In this document: positions 1 through 7,510 of the stretch, piece after piece
Numbering within the stretch: position 1 is the first letter of the stretch
How the letters are laid out: every line of letters begins with the position of its first letter
DNA from: Acetivibrio cellulolyticus CD2
GTDB lineage: Bacteria; Bacillota; Clostridia; Acetivibrionales; Acetivibrionaceae
Assembly: GCF_000179595.2 (NCBI RefSeq)
Contig: NZ_JH556658.1
Span: 521,403 to 585,402 of the forward strand
Reading direction: 5' to 3'
Length of the DNA: 64,000 nt
The notes under the pieces: model-generated
What the model saw: the letters and a program-made list of their open reading frames with translations, nothing else
What the model was told of the DNA's origin: nothing
The model's database searches: none
Translations under genes and position numbers: made by a program

Positions 1-1
1 G

Positions 2-474
2 CCTATTAAATACAATGATGATGGTTGGCCACTTTGCTCTAAAGATTTCTTCTGTACCAATGAAACCAAAAGGCCTGGAGCCGAGAAGAAGGAAGAATCG
101 AAAGATTCAAATGGCGGTGCCCACAGGCAAAACTAATTAAAGGTAAATGGGTTACTTCTTGTGATAACCCCTGTAATGGCAAGCCTTGCGGTCGTGTAAC
201 CTTCACATCTCCTGCCATGGATAAACGCATGTATCCAGGTGTGATTAGAGGCTCTGACGAATGGATTTCTGACTACAAAATTAGGACTGTAGTAGAAAAA
301 AACATTCAATACCTTAAGGAGCCTATGGCCTGTGGTAATCTTAAAACAAGAGACAACCTAACTATTAAAGCAGATTTATATCTCGCAGGTATCACACAAC
401 TAATTACTGTAATACTTGCAGATAAAATTCATGAGCACAAGTATATACGTAGTTTAAAACCTTTAATCGCTTGA
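2..474 (+). pseudogene. DDE transposase, C-terminal part, frameshifted
   Basis: Remnant of an insertion-sequence transposase entering from the left edge. Positions 2 to about 90 read in one frame (Pro-Ile-Lys-Tyr..., ending at a stop near 134). From about 64 the homologous reading continues in the next frame as ...RFKWRCPQAK... through a Cys-rich stretch (SCDNPCNGKPCG) to the stop at 474. Reading on across the switch gives a continuous transposase-like protein with a basic Cys-rich insert followed by an RTVVEKN helix resembling the C-terminal catalytic Glu region of DDE transposases. The N-terminus lies outside the window. A frameshift or small indel lies at about 70-95. The exact IS family is not certain (IS1182-like guess). 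No terminal inverted repeat was recognised downstream. Confidence 0.6.
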
Positions 475-957
475 TTTACTAACTTACTCTTGAAACTTAT
501 GTCTTATACATAAGCTTATTTGTGCTGCAATTTCATCAACAAGGTTCTGGTTTTTCAGTCAAATCACTAACATATATCCCTCTTAAGTTATCAAAGTCCA
601 TTTTACATCTCTTCTAACTTTTTACATCTGATTTTTTAAGTCATTTTGCAAATGCCTATAAATTAATAAATAAATAATATGGTTGAAAAAAGTTGGAATT
701 GTAAAAAGAGAGAAATAACCATATTTATGTAACTGTATCTTAGCAAACATTTATTTAGAAGTAAAGCGAATTGCTTTAAATGTTAGAATTTGTTTATAAT
801 TAATACTTCATGAAAAAAGGATATGTAGTGCAGCAGATACACATGAAATTGAGAAAATGAGAAAATATTTTTTTGCATGGTGAATTTGTAACAACACAAC
901 CTGCCAATGAATATTATGCTATTGTAAAGAATCTAAAATGAAAGGATTGATTTAATA
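475..957. other. Intergenic stretch downstream of transposase remnant
   Basis: AT-rich non-coding DNA between the transposase stop and the small membrane protein at 958. No intact gene is seen. A short open stretch ending at the stop just before 943 (HGEFVTTQPANEYYAIVKNLK) may be the tail of a lost gene but cannot be assigned. The downstream IS end should lie here, but no clear terminal repeat was found. Confidence 0.4.
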
Positions 958-1080
958 ATGGGTAAAGGTTGTGTAGGCGGTATATTTGATAACGACGAAA
1001 TTTTATGGTTCATTATTCTTTTCTTATTACTGTTTTTCTGTAAGCCGTTTGGACCAGTAGCAGGTGTTGGAGATTGTTAG
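958..1080 (+). CDS. Tiny hydrophobic membrane protein (40 aa)
   Basis: Forty-residue protein with a short Gly/Cys-rich head, one hydrophobic helix at about residues 15-33 and a Gly/Pro/Cys tail. A weak AAAGGA ribosome site lies about 11 bases upstream. Its core (IFDNDEILWFIILFLLLFF) closely matches the minus-strand protein at 1453-1557 (FGDNCEILFFILVFLILFF). That supports both as genes of one family despite their size. One-helix proteins of this kind resemble the small YjcZ-type spore proteins of Bacillus and Clostridia, so a spore or coat role is possible but inferred. A terminator lies at 1258-1291. Confidence 0.6.
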   Translation: MGKGCVGGIFDNDEILWFIILFLLLFFCKPFGPVAGVGDC

Positions 1081-1257
1081 TTTCATGATTTGAGATGCCA
1101 TTAACATTGGAAGTGGCGGAATAATCCTTACGATACAGACTGCGGCTTTTGATTTGGTTTAAATATTGGCAATAATATTAATAATACTTATCTACTGTGT
1201 CTAAGGATTTTCTGCGGTTTTAATGTGGCGGCAAGATCGAAAAGGCAATTAGGTATT
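1081..1257 (+). other. Possible decayed small coat-like gene
   Basis: One forward frame reads NNPYDTDCGF, stop, FGLNIGNNINNTYLLCLRIFCGFN... down to the stop just before the terminator. The Asn/Gly/Cys-rich composition resembles small spore-coat proteins, and the distance from the 958 gene to the terminator leaves room for a second cistron. The in-frame stop and missing start argue that it is broken. Tentative. Confidence 0.25.
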
Positions 1258-1291
1258 AATTGAGGGGGCTATAAGCCTCCTCAATTTTTTT
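1258..1291 (+). terminator. Rho-independent terminator
   Basis: An AATTGAGG / CCTCAATT stem with a GC-rich top (GGGCT/AGCC) is followed by a run of seven or more T. It ends the transcript carrying the 40-aa membrane protein. Confidence 0.8.
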
Positions 1292-1383
1292 GTGAAATTT
1301 ATTAAGCATGGCATATAGATTAAAAAAATGAATTTTACTTATAGAGCAGGGATCAAAGTACTTGAAAGTGTTGAAATAATAGT

Positions 1384-1419
1384 ATATGGGAACATCCGTA
1401 TGTACGAATGTTCCCATAT
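1384..1419. terminator. Inverted repeat 3' of the small minus-strand gene
   Basis: Perfect 12-bp inverted repeat (1384-1395 with 1408-1419) whose loop can form four more pairs. It lies 34 bases beyond the stop of the minus-strand gene at 1453-1557. It probably stabilises or ends that transcript, although the T-run on the minus strand is weak. Confidence 0.45.
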
Positions 1420-1452
1420 ATGTACGCTTAGCTATTAACGGGAATGAATTTA

Positions 1453-1557
1453 CTAGTATTCATAGCCTCTTCCATTGAAGAACAGTATCAAGAAAACAAG
1501 AATAAAAAATAAGATTTCGCAGTTGTCACCAAAAATATTTTTAATACCGTCTGACAT
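1453..1557 (-). CDS. Tiny hydrophobic membrane protein (34 aa)
   Basis: Starts at ATG 1557 with a strong GGAGGTAATAAAT ribosome site. The protein is MSDGIKNIFGDNCEILFFIL... with a single transmembrane helix at about residues 13-28 and the short tail NGRGYEY. It shares the (D)N-x-EIL-x-FI(I/L) core with the 40-aa protein at 958-1080 on the other strand. Such single-helix proteins are common in spore-forming Clostridia and are often sporulation-linked. Function is not established from the sequence. Confidence 0.7.
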   Translation of the reverse strand: MSDGIKNIFGDNCEILFFILVFLILFFNGRGYEY

Positions 1558-1638
1558 ATTTATTACCTCCATGAAGTTTATAGAATAATATATATTATTC
1601 AATTTAATAAAAAGGGTGCATTTAAGTTGAATATTTTT

Positions 1639-1836
1639 TTAATCTTCTTTAGTGAACGTTACTATCTGATTTGAATTAATAAAAATAACGCGTTTTCCTA
1701 CATCAATCCCTATTAAGCTATCAAACGCTTCAACTACTTTACCGGAAAGCTCTGATCCGTCGACCAATGTAAATTTTATTCTGGTCATCATAAATTTACA
1801 TTTTATAAAGCTAACAATTGAATTCATTGGCCCCAT
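1639..1836 (-). CDS. Small conserved-type hypothetical protein (65 aa)
   Basis: Begins at ATG 1836 with an AGGAG site 10 bases upstream; an alternative start is ATG 1827. The sequence (RIKFTLVDGSELSGKVVEAF... VGKRVIFINSNQIVTF) alternates hydrophobic and polar residues like a small beta barrel. It ends in an INSNQIV segment reminiscent of Sm/Hfq-like or stand-alone beta-barrel domains. No family is recognised with certainty. It lies in the same orientation as the 34-aa membrane protein but 81 bases apart, so co-transcription is possible. Confidence 0.5.
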   Translation of the reverse strand: MGPMNSIVSFIKCKFMMTRIKFTLVDGSELSGKVVEAFDSLIGIDVGKRVIFINSNQIVTFTKED

Positions 1837-2045
1837 TATATTTCATCTCCTATTTTTATCAAGGATATTAGGTTCCTTATACTATAATATTATTAGACTA
1901 CATAAAGTGATACAGAAACTTGAACAGCTTATAGATTTAAAGTAGATAGGATTATACAACAACACCAAAAGTGTAAATGATAGTCCAATTTAGATAATTA
2001 TATGGTATAATAAAGGAAAATAGTTAATGGAAGGTGTTAAATATT

Positions 2046-2687
2046 ATGAAAAAATTTGTGATAGGTTTAGTCTTGGGTAGCATCATTACTGGAACAGTAG
2101 GGGCAGCAGCACAATATGTTTTAACTCCTATAACCTATAATATCACAGTTAATGGCAAAACTTTGCAGGACGAGCAATATCCAATATTAAACTGGAATGG
2201 GACAACTTATTTAAGTCTTAGAAAGACAACTGAAGCAATAGGAGCGAAACTTTTTTGGAATAAGGACACTAAAACAGCTGAATTGACTACAATTAAAACA
2301 GATAATCCACCTGCAGATGCTACTCCAAATACTACTCCAAATACTACTCCAAATAACGGGACCACAGTGGACAATAAAATATCCAGTGGAAGCTTGTTAA
2401 TGAAATCGGATTACATAGAATTGAGCGGTGAGCCTGTAAAATATGCAATAAATGATAGCGAATACTATATCGAGTTTTCCAGACTAGCAGCCTGTACGAC
2501 ATCAGATGCCAACAATTATTATATTAAAATACCTAACAAAGGAGAATTGACTTTACCAAAACAAGAAGGAACTGATATGATAAAGGCTAATGATTCAATA
2601 ATTGTTTATGGCGATGTAGTATATGTAAGAATATCGGATTTAAACTTTACAACCGAAATAAAAGACAATGTGCTGTGGCTTAAATAA
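2046..2687 (+). CDS. Secreted stalk-domain protein (Cu-amine-oxidase N-like)
   Basis: ATG 2046 is preferred over GTG 2034 because GGAAGGTG sits nine bases before it and overlaps the GTG. The 213-aa product has a signal peptide (MKKFVIGLVLGSIITGTVGAAAQ). A first stalk domain follows at about residues 30-85 (VNGKTLQ..YPILNWNGTTYLSLRKTTEAIGAKLFWN). Next comes a Thr/Pro/Asn linker with a TPNT repeat, then a second divergent stalk-like region up to the C-terminal VLWLK. Stalk domains (PF07833) are extracellular modules of clostridial wall-attached proteins. No catalytic domain is present, so an adhesive or structural role is likely. Confidence 0.75.
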   Translation: MKKFVIGLVLGSIITGTVGAAAQYVLTPITYNITVNGKTLQDEQYPILNWNGTTYLSLRKTTEAIGAKLFWNKDTKTAELTTIKTDNPPADATPNTTPNTTPNNGTTVDNKISSGSLLMKSDYIELSGEPVKYAINDSEYYIEFSRLAACTTSDANNYYIKIPNKGELTLPKQEGTDMIKANDSIIVYGDVVYVRISDLNFTTEIKDNVLWLK

Positions 2688-2728
2688 TAGTGGATAATAA
2701 ACGTTACAATCAACATGGAGTTAATATT

Positions 2729-3235
2729 ATGGTTAAACAAGCAGATGAATGCGATATACCAATCATTGAAGAAATACTATTGGATGCAGTAAACTGGATG
2801 TCTAATAATGGACTGCAAAACCAATGGAATGAGTCAAATGTTAAGTGGTCTAGTCTATCAAAGTCATATAGAATAAATAACTTTTATATTGCATACCAAA
2901 ATGGATTACCATCTGCTTGTATGGCTTTAACAGACTATGACCCAACTTATTGGCCTAACATTCCAAAAGGAGAGTCCCTTTATTTGCATAAGTTTGCTGT
3001 TAAACGTACATTTGCTGGAAAGGGACTTTCAAAAGAATTAATAGATTTTGCAAAAAAGTTAGCCTGTAGTTATTGTATTACTGCAATTCGCCTTAATTGT
3101 AACCAGCATCGAAATAAATTAAGGGCAGTATATGAAAAAGAGGGATTTATATGTGTGGAAGAGAAGACTTTCTTTGAAAGACATGATACGGCTTTATATA
3201 TCTGCATTGTTAATGACCTTAACCCAGTAGTATAA
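2729..3235 (+). CDS. GNAT-family N-acetyltransferase
   Basis: ATG 2729 is chosen because GGAG lies eight bases upstream; a GTG 38 bases earlier has no ribosome site. The 168-aa protein shows the GNAT fold pattern: a substrate strand (YIAYQNGLPSACMAL), then the acetyl-CoA loop near residues 90-105 (KFAVKRTFAGKGLSKELIDFAK, an R-x-x-x-G-K-G variant of R/Q-x-x-G-x-G/A), then a RLNCNQHRNKLRAVYEKEGF C-terminal motif. Members transfer acetyl groups to small amines or proteins; the substrate is unknown. It starts 41 bases after the stalk-domain gene, so the two may share a transcript. Confidence 0.8.
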   Translation: MVKQADECDIPIIEEILLDAVNWMSNNGLQNQWNESNVKWSSLSKSYRINNFYIAYQNGLPSACMALTDYDPTYWPNIPKGESLYLHKFAVKRTFAGKGLSKELIDFAKKLACSYCITAIRLNCNQHRNKLRAVYEKEGFICVEEKTFFERHDTALYICIVNDLNPVV

Positions 3236-3311
3236 GCATAATCTGGAATAAGATGGGACGTAACCGTTTGGAACTATACTCCAATCATCATTAATACCAA
3301 TTCAAAAGAAA

Positions 3312-3343
3312 AAGTCCTCAAAACACTTAAGTTTTAAGGACTT
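3312..3343 (-). terminator. Terminator downstream of the tRNA-Pro remnant
   Basis: The hairpin AAGTCCT...AGGACTT has an inner AAAAC/GTTTT stem and is followed on the minus strand by TTTTTCTTTT. It lies just 3' of the truncated tRNA-Pro, so that locus kept its terminator after losing its 5' half. Confidence 0.7.
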
Positions 3344-3357
3344 CATCATTTCTATGT

Positions 3358-3407
3358 TGGTCGGAGTGACGTGACTTGAACACGCAACTGCTTGCACCCA
3401 AAGCAAG
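3358..3407 (-). pseudogene. 3' half of a tRNA-Pro (UGG), with CCA
   Basis: On the minus strand this reads an anticodon arm CTTGC-TTTGGGT-GCAAG (anticodon UGG), then variable, T-arm (GCGTGTTCAAGTCACGT) and acceptor 3' strand CACTCCG-A-CCA. The D-arm and 5' acceptor strand are absent; the upstream bases do not fold into them. Its last 29 bp match the intact tRNA-Pro(GGG) at 5321-5398. Truncation inside a tRNA with the 3' end preserved is typical of integrase attachment-site scars, but simple decay is equally possible. Confidence 0.75.
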
Positions 3408-3492
3408 ATTTTAACTCTTCTAACATCACTTGCTGTATGACTTTGTGTTTTAATACACCGTTTTATACACCAAAATCATATTGAAGCACTTA

Positions 3493-4479
3493 CTATTGTA
3501 ATTTTAATTCCATAATCATAAGAACAGGCTTATTTGAATCTAAAACTACACTCTCATCTGCACTTAGAACAGATAATACTAATTCTTCGGGGATTTTTTC
3601 AATTGGTTCAAAAAACGCAACACCTTCCTCTGTAACAGCATCGCCTTTTATTTCATTATCATTTATTGACGATGTCGCTCGCTTGAAAACTAAGGGATTG
3701 CCGGTTTTATCTATCAATGATAACTCATATGCTTCTCCTAGTTTATGCGTAAACTTAAAACTAATCGCAACAGATGCCGGAGAAAATACAATGTCCTTTA
3801 TAAGCATTGTCCTGTTATCTGTTTTATATGTTTTCATTATGTCTATTTTTTTACTTTGACTATCGCTTTTGTTGCGGTCAAGCGGAATAATAAATTCAAA
3901 CTCTTTCCCATCCGTTTTATTATTTTCCCGAATAATAAATCTTAATTCAAATTTGTCCGGCAAGTCTTTAGGTACTGGTATATTTGAAGTAATATAACTT
4001 GAATCTTCCGCATTGTTGGGAATTTCTCCGCCACTTCCACCACCGATACATTTATCGTTGTAGTAGAAAAGCGGCAATAGATGATTTTTGGCTAAAGTGC
4101 CACCTTTAACAGCCCAACCAATACTGATTTCAGCCTGGTCATAGTACACTTCCTTTATAGCAACTGTCAATTCACCTTTTGTTTCTTGCAAGTCGATAAA
4201 ATTAGTTAATCCCTTATCGCTTGCGTTTTTAAGTCCTTTATCCGTGAACATTTCAAAGACTTCACCAATAAAGGGTATTTTTGCAAGTTCGTTTGCTACT
4301 TTAGGATAAGCGTAGCAAGTACCAAATAAGGCAGTAAATACAAAACTTATTGTAATAAAGATTGTTAATCCACGTCTTAATACTATATGGTTTTGTTCTT
4401 TCCTTATTGCTTTTTTAATTACAAAATCAATGTTATCAGGCACTTGTATTCTTTCTAGTTGTTCTTTAAGAATATTCAT
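3493..4479 (-). CDS. DUF4179 membrane protein, probable anti-sigma factor
   Basis: 328 aa. A short cytoplasmic N-terminus (about 1-35, MNILKEQLERIQVPDNIDFVIKK) precedes one transmembrane helix at about 37-58. A large extracytoplasmic DUF4179-type domain follows, with the characteristic segment YPKVANELAKIPFIGEVFEMF and beta-rich C-terminus. Its start overlaps the stop of the sigma-factor gene by four bases (ATGA), so the two are translationally coupled. In this arrangement the membrane protein usually holds the ECF sigma factor inactive and releases it on an envelope signal. That role is inferred from context and family. Confidence 0.75.
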   Translation of the reverse strand: MNILKEQLERIQVPDNIDFVIKKAIRKEQNHIVLRRGLTIFITISFVFTALFGTCYAYPKVANELAKIPFIGEVFEMFTDKGLKNASDKGLTNFIDLQETKGELTVAIKEVYYDQAEISIGWAVKGGTLAKNHLLPLFYYNDKCIGGGSGGEIPNNAEDSSYITSNIPVPKDLPDKFELRFIIRENNKTDGKEFEFIIPLDRNKSDSQSKKIDIMKTYKTDNRTMLIKDIVFSPASVAISFKFTHKLGEAYELSLIDKTGNPLVFKRATSSINDNEIKGDAVTEEGVAFFEPIEKIPEELVLSVLSADESVVLDSNKPVLMIMELKLQ

Positions 4480-5039
4480 TCTTTTACCACCGCTTTCAAG
4501 TTTGCTAATTCACGTCTTAAAATACCCAAAGCTTTATTGAGATGCGATTTTACTGTACCACTAGGGGAGGACAATATTTCGGAAATTTGATTTATTGTAA
4601 AGTCTTGAAAATATTTCAAGATAATTATTGTTTTAAGATTAAAGTCTAATCTATCAATAGCTTCCTGCAAATCTATATTCAATTCAAGTGTATCTAATAT
4701 ATCTTCGCCATCATCAGCTAATTGGTAAATTTGTTCTGACTCCATCAATTGTAATTCGTTTTCAGAAATCCTCTTTTTCTTTTTTAAAAAATTTAAACAG
4801 CAGTTCATTGTTATTTTTGTTATCCATGTATTAAAAAATTCGGGGGTATTAAGTTTTTTAATTGATGAATAGGCTTTTGAAACTGTTTCAGAGACTAAAT
4901 CTAAAGAATCATTATTATCCTTTAGATAAACATATGACAGTCTAAATATATCAGCCTTTCTTTCTTCAATTAACTCTACAAAAGCGTTTTTATCCCCTTT
5001 AATAGCTTCTATGACTTTTTCAGTATTAACAATGACCAT
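4476..5039 (-). CDS. ECF-type RNA polymerase sigma factor
   Basis: 187-aa sigma-70 family protein. Region 2 spans about residues 22-90 (RLSYVYLKDNNDSLDLVSETVSKAYSSIKKL..FNTWITKITMN). A Glu/Asp-rich linker follows (SEQIYQLADDGEDILD). Region 4 is a helix-turn-helix at about 130-180 (KTIIILKYFQDFTINQISEILSSPSGTVKSHLNKAL). No region 1 or 3 is present, as expected for ECF factors. It directs RNA polymerase to stress promoters, controlled by the coupled membrane protein downstream. The start ATG 5039 is preceded by AGGAGATTAAAA on the minus strand. Confidence 0.85.
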   Translation of the reverse strand: MVIVNTEKVIEAIKGDKNAFVELIEERKADIFRLSYVYLKDNNDSLDLVSETVSKAYSSIKKLNTPEFFNTWITKITMNCCLNFLKKKKRISENELQLMESEQIYQLADDGEDILDTLELNIDLQEAIDRLDFNLKTIIILKYFQDFTINQISEILSSPSGTVKSHLNKALGILRRELANLKAVVKE

Positions 5040-5125
5040 TTTTAATCTCCTAATATGCTGTAAAATTTCATCTCAATAGTATTAGACAATGAATAACTTA
5101 AAAAGGTTTTGGTTTTGAAAAAAAT

Positions 5126-5230
5126 TTATCTTTTTTCTTTTATCTTTACTTTGATGTCTAATTTCTTGCTATCTCTCAGAATAGAAAGGTTAATTTCATC
5201 ACCAACTTTATAACTTTTAATAATCTCATT
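5126..5230 (-). pseudogene. C-terminal scrap of a PDZ-domain (HtrA-like) protein
   Basis: The minus strand reads NEIIKSYKVGDEINLSILRD then SKKLDIKVKIKEKR and a stop. The Y-KVGD-x-I-x-L-x-(I/V)-LRD-x-K pattern is the closing segment of PDZ domains in DegP/HtrA serine proteases. A stop lies immediately upstream and no start or protease domain is present, so it is a broken remnant about 34 codons long. Confidence 0.65.
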
Positions 5231-5276
5231 TTATTATAACTAATGATTAATTAGTGATTTTTATACTTTTTGAAAT

Positions 5277-5312
5277 GAAAAAAGCGGACTACAGAAACCC
5301 TGTAAGCCGCTT
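5277..5312 (-). terminator. Terminator of tRNA-Pro(GGG)
   Basis: The minus strand forms GCGGcTTACAG...CTGTAGtCCGC followed by TTTTTT, directly after the tRNA-Pro CCA end. Confidence 0.8.
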
Positions 5313-5320
5313 CTTTTCTT

Positions 5321-5398
5321 TGGTCGGAGTGACGTGACTTGAACACGCGACCCCTTGCACCCCAAGCAAGTACTCTAGCCAAACTGAGCTACACCCCG
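5321..5398 (-). tRNA. tRNA-Pro (anticodon GGG)
   Basis: Complete cloverleaf on the minus strand. Acceptor is CGGGGTG / CACTCCG, D-arm contains AGCTCAG...GGCTAGAGT, anticodon arm is CTTGC-TTGGGGT-GCAAG (anticodon GGG), T-arm is GCGTG-TTCAAGT-CACGT, discriminator is A and CCA is encoded. It reads proline CCC/CCU codons. A terminator follows. Confidence 0.95.
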
Positions 5399-5521
5399 AT
5401 AACGAATTCTTATTATAGCACAATCTATTTTAATTGTAAATAAAAAAAATAAAATGTATAAAACATGATTTATTTGCTTATAATTAAAATTGAACAATAA
5501 TATTTAAGGGAGGAAATTTAT

Positions 5522-6355
5522 ATGTTAAGCGATGAGGCAGCACCACTTAGTGAGCCTCTGAGGTTAAAAACTCAAAGAAAAGTCAAGAAGACAATTTTAT
5601 TGGCTGCATATATAATATTTGTTGTGGTGATATCTCTAGGTGTTAATAATTATATAATATATAATTGGTATAAGGGCACCAGAGAAAAGTATGAGGACAC
5701 ATTCTTAAGAATCCAGACTATATCTGAGGAAAACAGTAGTCTTGTATCAAAGAATAGAGCCACCACACAGGAGTACAGTTTATTAGAAGATAAATTTGAA
5801 AAGATTTCAACACAGCATGAGCAAATAACTATGCAGCTTGAAGAAATTAAAAATAGAAATTATGAGCTTATGGAAAAGAATAAAGAGCTCGAAGATAAAA
5901 ACAAGGAATTGGCACAAGACAACATTGAGCTTCAAAACACATTGAAAAAAGCTGCTTCTGTAGGGATAAGGCCACAAAGCTTTACCGAATTCCAGGGTAT
6001 AAGTTCTAGAGGCTCGGTGGAACGAGGTAGGTATGTTGGTAAGTTTTTAGGAACAGCCTATACTCCATGTAGTTCTGAATGTGGTAATAACCTTGGGATT
6101 ACAAACTCAGGACAGCCGATAATACCAGGGGTATCAATTGCTATAGATAAAAAATACTGGCCATTTGGAACAGTTTTCTATATAAAAGGTTTAGGATACG
6201 CAGTAGCTATGGATACAGGCAGTGCAATTAAAGGAAAGAAAAGATTTGATTTTGCGGTATTTGATAAAGATTTTGCAAATAAGTTGGGTACAAGCTATTG
6301 GGATGTTTACCTGGTAAAACTGGGGAACGGCAAAGTAGAAGATGTACCACTTTAA
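5522..6355 (+). CDS. Membrane-anchored 3D-domain protein with coiled coil
   Basis: 277 aa. One transmembrane helix at about residues 24-46, a long coiled coil at about 50-145 (KNRNYELMEKNKELEDKNKEL) and a C-terminal 3D domain at about 172-272. The domain carries the conserved Asp signatures (TAYTPC...NSGQPIIPGVSIAID..., AMDTGSAIKGKKRFDFAVFD). 3D domains (PF06725, named after three Asp) form the double-psi barrel of MltA/RpfB-type peptidoglycan lytic enzymes. A wall-remodelling activity on the outer membrane face is expected. The start has an AAGGGAGGAAATTTAT site; a terminator follows at once, so the gene is monocistronic. Confidence 0.85.
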   Translation: MLSDEAAPLSEPLRLKTQRKVKKTILLAAYIIFVVVISLGVNNYIIYNWYKGTREKYEDTFLRIQTISEENSSLVSKNRATTQEYSLLEDKFEKISTQHEQITMQLEEIKNRNYELMEKNKELEDKNKELAQDNIELQNTLKKAASVGIRPQSFTEFQGISSRGSVERGRYVGKFLGTAYTPCSSECGNNLGITNSGQPIIPGVSIAIDKKYWPFGTVFYIKGLGYAVAMDTGSAIKGKKRFDFAVFDKDFANKLGTSYWDVYLVKLGNGKVEDVPL

Positions 6356-6357
6356 AG

Positions 6358-6398
6358 CAAAAAAGGTGCTTACAGGCAGATGTAAGCACCTTTTTTGC
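6358..6398 (+). terminator. Rho-independent terminator
   Basis: A GGTGCTTACA / TGTAAGCACC 10-bp stem with flanking A-run and T6 run, immediately after the 3D-domain gene. Confidence 0.9.
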
Positions 6399-6543
6399 GA
6401 CGTTTGCACAAATGTCTTTAAACTAGATTAATTTACTATCAGATGCGGATTTGTTTTTAAAGAAGGAATTATATATTTAATCTAGAATAGGAATATAGAT
6501 AAAGCAGAGATAAGAATAGCATAAACAAGGGGGTATTATAAGC

Positions 6544-7509
6544 ATGGAAGTTGTAAATATTAAGCCAAAAAAGAAGGTACCCAAAATATCACCTAAGCTA
6601 ATTTTAGGTGCATGTTTGATTTTAGTTGTATTGGTTATTTCATTTAACTCATACTATACTGTAAACGATCAGCAGCAGGCCGTTGTCCTTACATTTGGAA
6701 AGGTAACGAGTATTGAGGGCGCAGGAATGCATTTTAAATTACCGGATCCTATACAGTCAGTTATCAAAGTACCGGTGCAAAAAACTCAAAAACTTGAACT
6801 GGGTTACAGGGATGGAAAAGATGGTAAATATGTTGCTGTTGATGAGGAATCAAAGATGATTACCGGTGATTACAACATTATCAGAATTGACTTTTTCATT
6901 GAATGGAAGATTTCAGACCCTAAAAAATATCTGTTTGAAGCTGTTGAACCGGATGAAATACTCAGAAATACGACACTTAGTGCTGCAAGGTCAGTTGTAG
7001 GTTCTGCAACTATTGATGATGTTTTGACGAGTGGAAAAGTTGCTATACAAAGTGATATAAAGGAAAAGCTTATGCAAAGTCTTGAAAACTATGATATTGG
7101 AGTACAGGTAATTGATGTGAAAATTCAAGATTCTGAGCCTCCAACAGATGCAGTAAAACAGGCGTTTAAGAATGTTGAAAATGCAAAGCAGAGTAAAGAG
7201 ACGGCAATAAATGAAGCAAACAAGTACAAAAACTCAGAGCTCCCCAAAGCACAAGCTGAATCAGACAAGATAATCAGAAATGGAGAGTCACAGAGGCAAA
7301 CTAAGATCAATGATGCCAAAGGGCAAGTTGTAAAATTTCAAAAAATGTATGAGGAATATAAGAATTATAAGGATATAACAAAGAAAAGACTTTATCTTGA
7401 AGCAATGGAAGAAATACTTCCGGGTATTACTGTTTATATTGAGGATAATTCCGGTGATATACAGAAAATTCTACCGTTGAAGCCGTTTGAAAACAAGGGG
7501 GGCAATTAA
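6544..7509 (+). CDS. hflK: HflK, SPFH/prohibitin membrane protein
   Basis: 321 aa with one N-terminal transmembrane helix (about 19-38) followed by a prohibitin/SPFH domain (VNDQQQAVVLTFGKVTSIEGAGMHFKLP...) and a charged Ala/Glu-rich coiled coil at about 195-255. With HflC it forms a large oligomeric cage in the membrane that in E. coli modulates the FtsH protease. No ftsH gene is adjacent. The start has an AAGGGGGTA ribosome site. The gene is followed directly by hflC. Confidence 0.9.
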   Translation: MEVVNIKPKKKVPKISPKLILGACLILVVLVISFNSYYTVNDQQQAVVLTFGKVTSIEGAGMHFKLPDPIQSVIKVPVQKTQKLELGYRDGKDGKYVAVDEESKMITGDYNIIRIDFFIEWKISDPKKYLFEAVEPDEILRNTTLSAARSVVGSATIDDVLTSGKVAIQSDIKEKLMQSLENYDIGVQVIDVKIQDSEPPTDAVKQAFKNVENAKQSKETAINEANKYKNSELPKAQAESDKIIRNGESQRQTKINDAKGQVVKFQKMYEEYKNYKDITKKRLYLEAMEEILPGITVYIEDNSGDIQKILPLKPFENKGGN

Positions 7510-7510
7510 T

